This document shows, piece by piece, positions 1 to 8,405 of a DNA stretch of 12,293 bases. The stretch lies in NCBI GenBank assembly GCA_900128585.1, contig LT642694.1:1-12293 (forward strand). The letters run 5' to 3'. This DNA is from Stramenopiles sp. TOSAG23-3 (taxonomy: Eukaryota; Sar). The position numbers and the translations under genes are program-made. The notes beneath the pieces are model-generated. The model saw only the letters and a program-made list of their open reading frames with translations. It ran no database searches and was not told the DNA's origin. The stretch's first letter is position 1. Each line of letters starts with the position of its first letter.

Positions 1-547
1 TTTTTTAGTTTTATTATTATTTTTATTCTTTAATTTGAAAAATAGAATTTAATTCAATAACTGATTAAGTTAAGGTTAACTTTATATATTTCAATACCAT
101 TGTTATCCTATTTATATATTAACTATTATATATAAACATTAACACTATGTTTCATTTCCTTATTATTAATTTGGTTTTAAATTTATTATTAGAGAATGTC
201 AAAATAGTTTTATTACTTATAATAATAGAACACATAATAATAAAAACACCACAGAGCATGCATTAAAATAACAAAAGTTGTTATTTTAGAGAGAGAGGCC
301 TCCTCTGCTTCTTTCTTCTTGCTTCTTGCTTCTTGCTTCGTAGTTGTTTATTTTATTTACACAATATAATACATAAGTAACAGATTTCAATGAATTAACA
401 AATTCAGTTTACTGATATCTACATATTGCATTTAATTTTCTTCAGTTTGCCTTCCCTGCATACATTTTGTAGATAGCTTGGCTTTTCATTGTTCGTGTCA
501 ATACTATTTTTCTATTTTCTTCGTTTCAACGAACCCTTTCCAACAAT
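1..547. other. A+T-rich spacer and 5' leader of the CLUAP1 gene
   Basis: No gene is supported here. The stretch is strongly A+T-rich, apart from a short purine/pyrimidine patch around 290-340 that includes the palindrome GAGGCCTC (295-302) and a heptamer tandem repeat. The last 60 bases before the ATG are pyrimidine-rich and probably form the promoter-proximal region and 5' UTR of the CLUAP1 gene. TATA-like strings are too common in this composition to single one out. Confidence 0.6.
315..339. repeat. Short tandem repeat of the heptamer CTTCTTG
   Basis: Three exact copies of CTTCTTG are followed by a partial CTTC. The repeat lies about 210 bases upstream of the CLUAP1 start. It looks like a simple pyrimidine-strand microsatellite, and no function is implied by the sequence. 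Confidence 0.85.
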
Positions 548-1810
548 ATGTCGTTCCGTGAACTGCGTAATTTCACGGAGATGATGCGTGCCCTGGGGTA
601 CCCAAGGCTGGTGTCCGTGGACAATTTTCGTAAGCCCCACTTCGCACTTGTGGCGGACATTTTGTACTGGATGGCAATACGGTACGATCCAAACGCCCAT
701 ATCCCAGACGATATCGATACGGAGAACGAACGGGTGAATTTTGTGATGAAGGTGGCCGAACTCTTTGCGACCAAAGCAGGGATCAAGCTGAAGACGAGAC
801 GGCTGTACGCCGCCGACGGGAAGGCCGTCAAGGAGCTCTTGAAGATTTCCACACTCTTGTACTCTGCTCTGCGATCGAACTCCTCGACGACGTCAAGTGC
901 CGAGGCCGAGGACCCCGCTGGGGCCCACGATATCCTGAACAGCAAAGTCACGAACCTGAAAGGGACCAGGGCCCTTGGGAGTGAAATTACGGAGAAAGGA
1001 GCCAACCTGTACGACCTCCTGCTCCAGGAGAAGAACCTGCGGGAGGCGAGGGACAAGGCGCTCACCCTGCTGAACTCCTTGTCCAACAACGACGACGCCA
1101 ACGCCCAGGTCAAGAAGAAGCTGAAGGAGCAGGTGAAGGTTGGCAACGACAACTTGCTCGCGCTGGAGAAACAGGTCAAGGACTTGGATTCGGACACGAA
1201 AAGTTTGGAGAGGAAAATAAAAAAGAGACGGAACGACCTGGAGCGGAACAAGAAGCGCTTGAAAAGCTTGCAAACGGTGCGCCCAGCGTTTATGGACGAG
1301 TACGAAAAGCTCGAGCGCGAGCTGCAGAGGATGTACGAGGTGTACCTCGAACGGTTCCGTAACTTGGACTACATGGAACACCAGTTGGACGAGTACAGTC
1401 TCATGGAGAGCAAGCATCTCATGGCGGGGCAAAAGGAGCAACAAGGGCGCAGAAGACGCTTCGTAGACCAGGAGCGAGATCTTATTTACGGCGAAGTCGG
1501 CCACGATGACGACTTCAACCGTCCGGTGGAACGGCCGTCGGCGGCCCCCGGGCGGCGGGAAGGTAGGCTCAGCAGGGAAGATTTTGACCAGGGGAGGATG
1601 CGCGCGAAAGGGTCGATTGCCGACGGCAGTGACTCCGAGAGCGAACCTAGCGGGTTGAGCGATTCCGACTCCCGGTCGATGAGTGGGTCGGACAGCATGA
1701 GCGCAAGCTCCAATTTGATCGACGACGATGACGATAGTGCCGACGGGTTTTCCGGATCGGACAACGATAAAGGTAGTTTTCGAAGCACCGAATCTGACGA
1801 CGACTTTTAG
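548..1810 (+). CDS. CLUAP1: Clusterin-associated protein 1 / intraflagellar transport protein 38 (CLUAP1, IFT38, qilin, DYF-3)
   Basis: This 420-residue protein matches the CLUAP1 family along its length and is close to the human protein of about 413 residues. In that family it is a peripheral subunit of the IFT-B complex, needed to build and maintain cilia and flagella. Residues 1-110 form the family's calponin-homology-like N-terminal domain, beginning with the very typical MSFRELRNFTEMMRALGYPR and containing ATKAGIKLKTRRLYAADG. Residues 130-160 carry the conserved linker around SEITEKGANLYDLL. Residues 160-310 are a charged heptad-like coiled coil, the part expected to contact IFT partners. 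The tail (about 340-420) is disordered and rich in Ser and Asp, with many CK2-like sites. The start is fixed by the family N-terminus. The frame is open from end to end with no intron. The gene converges with the large membrane-protein gene, stop to stop, 138 bases apart. Its presence implies a flagellated cell or life stage. Confidence 0.95.
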   Translation: MSFRELRNFTEMMRALGYPRLVSVDNFRKPHFALVADILYWMAIRYDPNAHIPDDIDTENERVNFVMKVAELFATKAGIKLKTRRLYAADGKAVKELLKISTLLYSALRSNSSTTSSAEAEDPAGAHDILNSKVTNLKGTRALGSEITEKGANLYDLLLQEKNLREARDKALTLLNSLSNNDDANAQVKKKLKEQVKVGNDNLLALEKQVKDLDSDTKSLERKIKKRRNDLERNKKRLKSLQTVRPAFMDEYEKLERELQRMYEVYLERFRNLDYMEHQLDEYSLMESKHLMAGQKEQQGRRRRFVDQERDLIYGEVGHDDDFNRPVERPSAAPGRREGRLSREDFDQGRMRAKGSIADGSDSESEPSGLSDSDSRSMSGSDSMSASSNLIDDDDDSADGFSGSDNDKGSFRSTESDDDF

Positions 1811-1948
1811 GCCCGCGGTAGTATGGTATTTACGGGGTGCCAAAGACAAATGACTGTTCTCTCATGAGTAAGTTTACTTGATATTATTCGCATACACTAA
1901 ATTCTTATATATTCATTTTCCTCTCCATGGCCCACGGCCATGCCTTCT
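1811..1948. other. Convergent intergenic region shared by the CLUAP1 gene and the membrane-protein gene
   Basis: The two stop codons face each other across 138 bases, so both 3' UTRs and both polyadenylation signals must be packed here or overlap into the neighbour. The middle (about 1870-1920) is A+T-rich. A perfect short hairpin sits next to the minus-strand stop. No canonical AATAAA is evident on either strand. Confidence 0.6.
1926..1942. promoter_or_regulatory. Perfect 7-bp stem hairpin just after the stop of the membrane-protein gene
   Basis: CATGGCC, a CAC loop and GGCCATG form a perfect inverted repeat. It begins on the 7th base after the TAA of the minus-strand gene (stop at 1949-1951, six-base gap). 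It could act as an RNA hairpin in the 3' UTR of that gene. A 7-bp stem can easily arise by chance, so a role is only suggested by the matching placement of a longer hairpin after NFU1. Confidence 0.5.
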
Positions 1949-4900
1949 TTACGGCGTCTCAAGCTTCTCCTCCTCTTTGTGCTCGTCATCACTATCGTCC
2001 TCCTCCGAGTCGCTGCTGTCTTCGCCTGCCACCGACGCGTTCACGGCCGCTTTCCGGTTCTTGTACTTGCGGCATAGTTGAACCGCGTACAAGATGCACA
2101 AGGTACCCAAGATCGCGCAATTTTGTGCCATCTCGTACTCCATCGTCAGCATATCTGCGCTGGACATGTCCCACGGTGGTTTGTACGGGCATGTGCCGGC
2201 GTCTTCGACGCACATTCCGCCGGCCTCGCCCTGGCTCAAGAGCCACGCGAAACCCTTCACCGTCTGCTTTTCCAGCTGCTTCTCATCTTGTTTCCCCAGG
2301 ACGTTGCACGTTTCTTGGCGTGTGACCGTGTTGCCGTCGATGTCTTTGAAAATGCGCCTGCAGCGGCCAAAGTGCCAGATGTAATCTCCATCGGGCACCT
2401 TGTCTTTCATAAAGTACTTCAATGGCTTACCGGCGTCCGAGAGCGGAACATGACGGAATGCCCACGGTTTCCCATCGACAGCGTTTCCCCCTCTCTCAAC
2501 CCAGTGCTTGCACCACTTTGGCCCGTCTGGGTGATCCTCCCCGAGTACGTTCCCTTTGTCGTCCGTTAAGTTCCAGAACCACATCAAGCGGCCCCCGACC
2601 TCCCCGCCAAACAGCTTCTTCTTCTTCTCTCGGTCCTCGTCTGGGAGCATGTAGTAGTCCCTGGAGCGTTGGTTGATACGATCCGCGTCGGGTTTCCGCG
2701 CCTTCAGCCCGGCAGGAAGGTACCAGTAGCATGTCCCCCAAGTATTTTCCAGGACAATACCCCACATGCACATACCGTAGGCCAGCGTTATCATTGGGTC
2801 CGAGCGGCTCCATGTGAAAGCGATAAGGACTAAGGCGACGAACGAAAGCGAGACGTTGGCCCACCCCTGTACCACCCAGCTCCCTACGTACACGAACGGT
2901 TCGGGTATGGTGGCGACGATGAAATGCGCCATCATAAGAATGCAAATGAAGGAAATCAGCCCAATGTACAACGATATAGGGATGTGAAACAGCCAAAACT
3001 CGAGGGACGATACATATTTATTTTTGCGGTTTAGCTGCCGGTACATCCGCTTCCACTTGATCTCGCGCCGGATGGGGTCCAGGTGAGCGTTTGTCAGCTC
3101 GAACTGCACCTTTTCCTTGTCAATGTCGTCCTTCGCAATTTCCGTCACGACATACGGAAAAGCCCCACTGTACTTATACAACTTAATCAGCGACCATAGC
3201 AGGAGGAAAACTGCAATCGTGGACACCCAGAAGAAGCGGAACAAGAACGATATCATAAAGGCTATGTTGTAAAAACACGCGTACATGAAATTGTTCCCGA
3301 TGCCCGTGATCCACCGCCTGTAAGCGATCGTGGTCAGCTGCCAGCGGTGGAACTTAGGGATTCCGAGGTAGTTCCTCACCCCAGGAATTATGCTGAAGGG
3401 GTTGGGAAAGACCATCCATTGCGTGGTGGGCCCCCGGATCAGCAGCACCTGCCCCAGCTCCCGATCCCGTTCTTGGTGGTACGACGAGGAGGGTAGCAGA
3501 GACTCATGGGGAAGCATCTGCAGAAGCACCCATATCCCCAGCCACGCGTAGATAACGAAAAAAGCCTTGAAGGTCACGTTGTGGGGCATGATGGTTACGG
3601 ACGCCGAGTACTTGTTAATGTCACCTTTCGGGGCGTCGACGTCGCGGGCCACGAGTCCGCACGTCCGGTGGTTGATCGGCGGTGTGCCCGGGAACCCGAG
3701 CAGCTTGTACCCCCACGACGACGCCAACAAATTTACGAGGACCATCGCAAAGAACGTCACTGCGTTGCCGAACTGCATCGACACCGTGAGGATAACTGTC
3801 AACCGGGTCCGCCAGCGCGGCTTGTACAACAGCCGGACCATCATCGACCCCAGGCTCGTCACGGCGGCGCACGTGACGATCAAGGCCAGCATTGCGCTGT
3901 AGATCATAAGCCAAAAACTGGACCCTAGCTTGCTCTGCTCGTTCATCACGCCCATGGAGCGGTATTCGTTCCACTGTGCGGACGCAAGTGTCGTAAGGCA
4001 GTAAGCCACCGTAAGTCCGGCGGCGGTGTCACTTCGCGTAACCACTAAGTGCATTGCCAGAAAAAAAAACAGAAAGATCATCACGAGGGCCCACTCAAAC
4101 TGCCAGCCAAAGCCGTTCCACTCCGCCGCCTTCAACGCAGTGGCGCAAACGATGATGGTATTGAAGCTCACCCACATGATCATGATGGACAAGGGGGTCC
4201 AAACGAACCACCGCTCGCGATAAGAGACACGGCCGGTCGACCGCAGGCCGACTTCCAGGCGCCAGTACAGGATGGACAGGCTAAGGAGGACCGCGAAAAT
4301 GAGCGGCACCGCCAGGAAGAAAGCTTCATTCTGAAACGCCACCAAAAAACCACCCAGAAACACCTGGTGAAGGGCAAACAACACGTCAAAAATGCCAAGG
4401 ATGCCGGACCGTGACTTTATTTCCCCCGGCAGGCTGATGGTAAGAACGATCAGGGCGTCCAGGGCGATGTAGGATCCCCAACTCGACAGGCCCTTGGCCG
4501 ACGGGGTGACGTATGTCGGGTACTTCCTGATCAGGTACCCGCACGTCTGCCCGCCAATTTGCCCACTCCGGGCACCGACTACGGTTATCAGAAGCGTCAG
4601 GAACGCGGCGATGTTGATCATTTGAAAAACCGTCCCCATCCACTTTCGCACCAAGAACCGCCTGGTGTCGGTGTGCTTGGGGAACCAATTGTGGACGCGG
4701 ACGAACCGGTTCAAGACCACGCTAACGTGGGTGCCCTGCGTCGCGTTGCTCAGCCGAATCAAATAAGGGGACACTTCGTCCATCTCGTCTTCGGGGTGCA
4801 CCCCCAAAAACATCCCGACCGTGTGTATCACCGTCTTGACACTGTCAACGGGTAGCTGGTCCACGTATTGCTTCCGCTTTGTGTACAGCATGTCCAAATG

Positions 4901-6190
4901 GTTCTCGATGATGTCTGGGGGTTCGGCGCACACGTAGTATATGTGCTCCAAATTATCGTAGTTTGTTACCTTTCCGTTCGTGTCGAATATGTGCGCCCAC
5001 AGTTTGTCTATGTCCGCCATTCCACGGCACCGGTGCCCCCGCAACCACATGCAGGCGGCGTTCACGCTCTCGTGAGTGGCCCTGATCAGCCCGCGGCGGC
5101 TGAAGCTGGACGCCACGTCGTTGTACACTATTATGTCGAAGTAGACGCCCGCTTCGAGCTGTTCCACCAGCACCCGGCACAAGTCACGGACGACGAACCG
5201 CATTCGGTCTATCACCTCGTTTTGCTCGGTCGTGAACGTGGCGTCCATGATGTATGTGTTCGGGATGATGAACAGGACGCGCTTCCCTTGCACCCGGCCA
5301 AACAGGGTCGACCGGGGGTACCCGGACATGGCCGCCAGGTGCTGCGCCGCCCGGTCGTAAACTTGCTCCCCCTGGTCGTAGAAGAAGGCGAGGTCCAGGA
5401 TCAGCCACCGGTTTTCCGTGTCGAGCATATAGTCTAAAATCTTCACCATGATCGTGAACCGCACGTGCACGTCGCTGATGGACTTCAGCAACATGGCTAT
5501 TTCCCGGGCGGTAAACCCGGTGACGTTGTGACGCAGGAAGTCCAGCATGGAAATGATCCTGTCCGTGTCGCCCTCTTTCACCCACTTCATCACCAGGGTA
5601 AATGTCTGACTGTGGTTCATCACCTCGGCGTGCAGGGTGACCGCCTTGGCGACCGCTTCCACCTGATCGGTACTGAACCTGGACTTGTGAAGGGTGGCGT
5701 CGATCTCTTCTATTTGGCGGACGTTCTTCGACTTGAAATTCCGCACCGTCAACGGGGGCAAGGGTTGCCCGTCCACGATCGGGTTCTTGATGAACGCCAT
5801 GTCCAGTAGGAACTGTTTGACGTACGGGCGAACGAGCACGTCAAAGTGGTCCAGGATCGTGTACTTATCCTCCATCCCCATTATTCTCAGCAAAAATATT
5901 TCCAGTACGTCGATTTTGTCGTTCTCGCTATCGCACAGTTTTAGCAAGGAGATGAAATTGGGCAGGGTGAACAACTTGTGCACTACCAAACTTCGCATCA
6001 CGGACCGGGACCTTCTGCGCCCCTTGATTTTCCGCAGTGTGTTCCATATGTGTTTTGCCTCGTCTGGTCCAACCACGGAATGGTGTCGGTTCGTGTCCTG
6101 GTTCACTACATCCATTTCCGTCGCCCGGACCAGCTTGCTCCATATTTCGACATGCCGCCGCTCGCTCTCTATCTCACTCTTAGTCGCCAT
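1949..6190 (-). CDS. Large polytopic membrane protein with DUF4476-like repeats and a degenerate von Willebrand A-like domain; function unknown
   Basis: I do not recognise a named family for this 1413-residue intronless protein. Residues 1-300 are soluble and helical, with three related units of about 45-50 residues (about 73-118, 171-221, 225-274) that resemble DUF4476 repeats. Residues 303-495 follow the von Willebrand A fold: a hydrophobic strand at VLFII, FDIIVYND, ATHESVNAACMWLRGH, HIYYVCAEPPD, then TVGMFLG and a final SNATQGTHVSVV. The metal-ion (MIDAS) residues are missing. About 16 hydrophobic segments follow, near 518-540, 572-588, 596-618, 622-643, 662-686, 698-717, 722-738, 757-785, 798-823, 872-893, 967-985, 986-1005, 1064-1085, 1107-1127, 1132-1150 and 1352-1372. 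Basic short loops (EIKSRSG, RSTGRVSYRER, YKPRWRTR, WKRMYRQLNRKNK) favour a cytosolic N-terminus. Residues 1151-1351 then lie outside, with six cysteines and one NLT sequon. The tail is basic, then Asp/Glu/Ser-rich. The ATG at 6190 (context agcATGgcg) opens the G+C-rich coding region. A channel, transporter or signalling scaffold are all possible. Confidence 0.85.
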   Translation of the reverse strand: MATKSEIESERRHVEIWSKLVRATEMDVVNQDTNRHHSVVGPDEAKHIWNTLRKIKGRRRSRSVMRSLVVHKLFTLPNFISLLKLCDSENDKIDVLEIFLLRIMGMEDKYTILDHFDVLVRPYVKQFLLDMAFIKNPIVDGQPLPPLTVRNFKSKNVRQIEEIDATLHKSRFSTDQVEAVAKAVTLHAEVMNHSQTFTLVMKWVKEGDTDRIISMLDFLRHNVTGFTAREIAMLLKSISDVHVRFTIMVKILDYMLDTENRWLILDLAFFYDQGEQVYDRAAQHLAAMSGYPRSTLFGRVQGKRVLFIIPNTYIMDATFTTEQNEVIDRMRFVVRDLCRVLVEQLEAGVYFDIIVYNDVASSFSRRGLIRATHESVNAACMWLRGHRCRGMADIDKLWAHIFDTNGKVTNYDNLEHIYYVCAEPPDIIENHLDMLYTKRKQYVDQLPVDSVKTVIHTVGMFLGVHPEDEMDEVSPYLIRLSNATQGTHVSVVLNRFVRVHNWFPKHTDTRRFLVRKWMGTVFQMINIAAFLTLLITVVGARSGQIGGQTCGYLIRKYPTYVTPSAKGLSSWGSYIALDALIVLTISLPGEIKSRSGILGIFDVLFALHQVFLGGFLVAFQNEAFFLAVPLIFAVLLSLSILYWRLEVGLRSTGRVSYRERWFVWTPLSIMIMWVSFNTIIVCATALKAAEWNGFGWQFEWALVMIFLFFFLAMHLVVTRSDTAAGLTVAYCLTTLASAQWNEYRSMGVMNEQSKLGSSFWLMIYSAMLALIVTCAAVTSLGSMMVRLLYKPRWRTRLTVILTVSMQFGNAVTFFAMVLVNLLASSWGYKLLGFPGTPPINHRTCGLVARDVDAPKGDINKYSASVTIMPHNVTFKAFFVIYAWLGIWVLLQMLPHESLLPSSSYHQERDRELGQVLLIRGPTTQWMVFPNPFSIIPGVRNYLGIPKFHRWQLTTIAYRRWITGIGNNFMYACFYNIAFMISFLFRFFWVSTIAVFLLLWSLIKLYKYSGAFPYVVTEIAKDDIDKEKVQFELTNAHLDPIRREIKWKRMYRQLNRKNKYVSSLEFWLFHIPISLYIGLISFICILMMAHFIVATIPEPFVYVGSWVVQGWANVSLSFVALVLIAFTWSRSDPMITLAYGMCMWGIVLENTWGTCYWYLPAGLKARKPDADRINQRSRDYYMLPDEDREKKKKLFGGEVGGRLMWFWNLTDDKGNVLGEDHPDGPKWCKHWVERGGNAVDGKPWAFRHVPLSDAGKPLKYFMKDKVPDGDYIWHFGRCRRIFKDIDGNTVTRQETCNVLGKQDEKQLEKQTVKGFAWLLSQGEAGGMCVEDAGTCPYKPPWDMSSADMLTMEYEMAQNCAILGTLCILYAVQLCRKYKNRKAAVNASVAGEDSSDSEEDDSDDEHKEEEKLETP

Positions 6191-7685
6191 GCTGAACGAG
6201 CGAGCACTCGGGGCGGGGAAGAGGGAGGTGGATTGAGCGGGCGATGTGTTAAATTTTTAGGCGGGGGTGGCCGAGAATGGGGACAAGACGGCGACCTTAG
6301 AAATAAAAATGCGTGATCTTTACGATCGGTGGGTGGATGAGTGGATGTGTGACCGAAACGAGTTGTTGTTATTGTGTTCGTTAGTGTGTTGGATGATGAT
6401 GATTATAGAAGAGTGTAATTTTAGTCCAGCGGTTATATTTTTATCATTATAATTATATTAATAATTATTAACCATTTTTTTCTCATTTTTTTTTCCAATC
6501 GTCGTTTCTCATGAAGTTGTTGTACTTGTATATGTATAAAGTATTCTAATTTTATAATTGTATGTTATATAATATATAACCTACAAGTGAATTTCCTATC
6601 TATTTTTTCCTTTTTTTTGTTGTTCTTGTAGTTGAACTGTATTGTATATATCCTATCACTTTTAACAAGGAATACAAATAGCATTGCGACAAAAAGAAAG
6701 AAAGGTGGAGGAAGGAAGGAAGGAAGGAAGGAAGGAAGGAAGGAATGAAGGCAGGAAGGAAGGAAGGAAGGAAGAAAAGGGGCCCTATGCTATTCTGTGG
6801 TATTTTTACTATCTGTAAAAGATTTCAGAAATCTTCAAAGGAAATTGATCATAAAATGCCTATGTGTTTATACAATAACAATACAATAAAACTAAAAACA
6901 ATATTGCTTTAATACATTTATCCAACGTATAAGTACACTCAAAGATCGTACTTTTTATCTTCTATTTTAATGTTAAACCTATATTATTTAAAAATGGAAG
7001 ACAAACCTAATCTTTAGAAACTTTCATATTACCTATATATCAATGGTAAAAACAAGGTCGTCGTAGTGAAATGGAGAGTTTTTTATCATCTTTCTTCTTC
7101 TTCTTCGGGTAAAACAAAAAAATATACCTACACGTTTATATAACGTTAACTCTTTATAAAATGATTCTCATTTTAATTTCAATTATACGTATTTAATATT
7201 TACATTTATAATGGGTTTAAATAACTTTAATTTGTAACTTACATTCATGGAGGAATGGACTCGTTTCTGAAGAAAAAAAGATTAAAAATAAAATGCTATT
7301 ATTATTTTGGTTTTGGTAGTATAAGTTTAAAAGGGAAATACAATGAAGCAAACAAGAAAAAATGAGAGTGTGCCCAGGGGGGGGGTAGTAAAAAGTAAGT
7401 TCAGAAGCAAGTATATGTACATATGTAGCATAGTCTATACTGACCAACGAGAGAAGCATGTGCAAAAGAAAGAAAGCCATTTACACTGGAATACAGATGT
7501 TCGATTTAAAGAGATACGAAGAATGGAAGGAAGGTTCGTTTGTAATTAGAACAGACATTTCAAACAGAGGTTCCTATCCCATTCCATTAATTTGGTGCGT
7601 TAAACCCCATTATTGGAGTGTATACGGTTTTGTGGTGCGTCCAATATTGTTTGAACAACAAGCAAACAGGACACCAACGTCCAGC
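6191..7685. other. Divergent intergenic region between the membrane-protein gene and the Myb-like gene
   Basis: About 1.5 kb hold no supported gene. The first 100 bases beside the membrane-protein gene are G+C-rich, and on its coding strand they are C/T-rich with CCCCGCCCC-like patches, as in a 5' leader or promoter. The rest is A+T-rich, with a (GGAA)n microsatellite (about 6710-6775), a GTTATAT/ATATAAC inverted repeat (6564-6580), a TTC run near 7090-7105, a nine-G run (7377-7385) and the 12-base palindrome ATATGTACATAT (7413-7424). The Myb frame stays open upstream to an ATG at 7458, but that part has spacer-like composition and I treat it as leader. Confidence 0.6.
6710..6775. repeat. (GGAA)n tetranucleotide microsatellite
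   Basis: GGAA/GAAG units run for about 65 bases, with one interruption (aatgaaggcagg) near 6744-6755. The flanks are also purine-rich on the plus strand (aaagaaagaaagg before, gaagaaaagggg after). It lies in the divergent spacer, more than 500 bases from the start of the membrane-protein gene. It is a simple repeat and prone to length change. Confidence 0.95.
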
Positions 7686-8405
7686 ATGGCGGCATTTCGT
7701 GCGATCCCACCGAGGGATGCCCCGTCATCGACATTTCTCACGCTGCGTGTTGGCAAGGTTCCCCCGACGAACCCGCGAACTCCCCGTGCCGTGGTGCCCA
7801 ACCAGCAGGAGGAGAAAGCGACGACCGTGTCCAGCCCGAAAATGTCGAAGCGGTACAAGAAGTCCGCGCGGAAGGGCACGCCCTCAAAAAAGTCGTCCGG
7901 CGTAAAGCGCTCCTTGTCCAAGACCGAGAGGAAGAAAACCAGCGGCAGTAACGGCGAGGGGGGCGACAGGAAAAAGGCATCGTCGGGGGGGCGGCAGTGG
8001 ACCATGGTCAAGGGCAAGGACGGGCGGCTCCACAAGCGGCAGCGGAGGGAAAAGTGGACGGACGCGGAGCACGATGCGTTTATCGAAGGGATGAAGCTTT
8101 TCAAGCGGGACTGGGAGCTGATTGCAGAGCACGTCAAGACGAAGAACGCCGTGCAGGTCCGCACGCACGCATATAGTCACTTCAACCGGAGGGTCCGTGG
8201 CAACCTTCCCGGCGTAGTCACTGCGATAGTCACGCGCGTGTGGAACAATGACATCGACGCCATCCCGCGGGACCCCTTTGAGATCCTTCGGCAGAACGAG
8301 TCCCTCGCGTCCCGCATCACCCCCTCCGCCGCGGCCGAAATCGCGGCCAAGATGGCCCTGAACGGTGGGCCAACCAATGTCTCCAGGGGGGGGGGGCACC
8401 CCTAG
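7686..8405 (+). CDS. SHAQKYF-class Myb/SANT DNA-binding protein (frame interrupted by an 11-G run)
   Basis: The frame from the ATG at 7686 encodes 239 residues before a TAG at 8403-8405. Residues about 50-118 are a Lys/Ser/Arg-rich, probably disordered and nuclear-targeting segment. Residues 120-170 form one Myb/SANT repeat, starting RREKWTDAEHDAFIEGMKLF, with W124 and W143 as core tryptophans. Helix 3 ends in RTHAYSHFNRR, a divergent version of the R-S/T-H-A-Q-K-Y-F signature of single-repeat Myb factors in plants, oomycetes, amoebae and other protists. Such proteins bind DNA as transcription factors, but the target here is unknown. The start was chosen because G+C-rich coding composition begins there in good context (agcATGg). 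Upstream in-frame codons back to 7458 look like A+T-rich leader. The last few residues are read through the poly-G run and are probably not authentic. Coding-like sequence continues in another frame to 8778. Confidence 0.8.
   Translation: MAAFRAIPPRDAPSSTFLTLRVGKVPPTNPRTPRAVVPNQQEEKATTVSSPKMSKRYKKSARKGTPSKKSSGVKRSLSKTERKKTSGSNGEGGDRKKASSGGRQWTMVKGKDGRLHKRQRREKWTDAEHDAFIEGMKLFKRDWELIAEHVKTKNAVQVRTHAYSHFNRRVRGNLPGVVTAIVTRVWNNDIDAIPRDPFEILRQNESLASRITPSAAAEIAAKMALNGGPTNVSRGGGHP
8386..8396 (+). other. Run of 11 G residues at the frame break in the Myb-like gene
   Basis: Eleven consecutive Gs lie in the coding strand. The Myb frame enters the run and meets a TAG six bases after it. The frame one base further on stays open through G+C-rich coding-like sequence to 8778. 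One G too many in the run would explain the break, either as a sequencing or assembly error, a real allele, or a slippery site. Confidence 0.8.

Noticed and set aside
893-1849. Long open frame of 318 codons on the minus strand across CLUAP1
   Set aside because: It is antisense to a clear CLUAP1 coding region. Strong G/C bias at third positions keeps the opposite frame free of stops. The product is a His/Val/Leu-rich sequence with no recognisable domain.
1620-2010. Possible inverted duplication between the acidic tails encoded at the ends of the CLUAP1 gene and the membrane-protein gene
   Set aside because: Both tails are Asp/Ser-rich, but the order of residues and the DNA differ. This looks like convergent low complexity.
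6710-6775. Regularly repeated GGAA block considered as a CRISPR-like or satellite array
   Set aside because: There are no unique spacers between units. It is a plain tetranucleotide microsatellite.
7217-7480. Minus-strand frame of 87 codons in the divergent spacer with a hydrophobic start
   Set aside because: The A+T-rich spacer composition, low-complexity product and lack of a recognisable domain give no reason to call a gene.
7458-7685. In-frame upstream ATG that would lengthen the Myb-like protein by 76 residues
   Set aside because: Base composition is that of the A+T-rich leader, and the ATG at 7686 sits exactly where coding composition begins.
8365-8386. 22-base GT...AG segment as an intron that would restore the Myb frame
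   Set aside because: It is far shorter than introns in nearly all eukaryotes, and no other gene here has an intron. An indel in the G run is simpler. It is kept only as an alternative to test.
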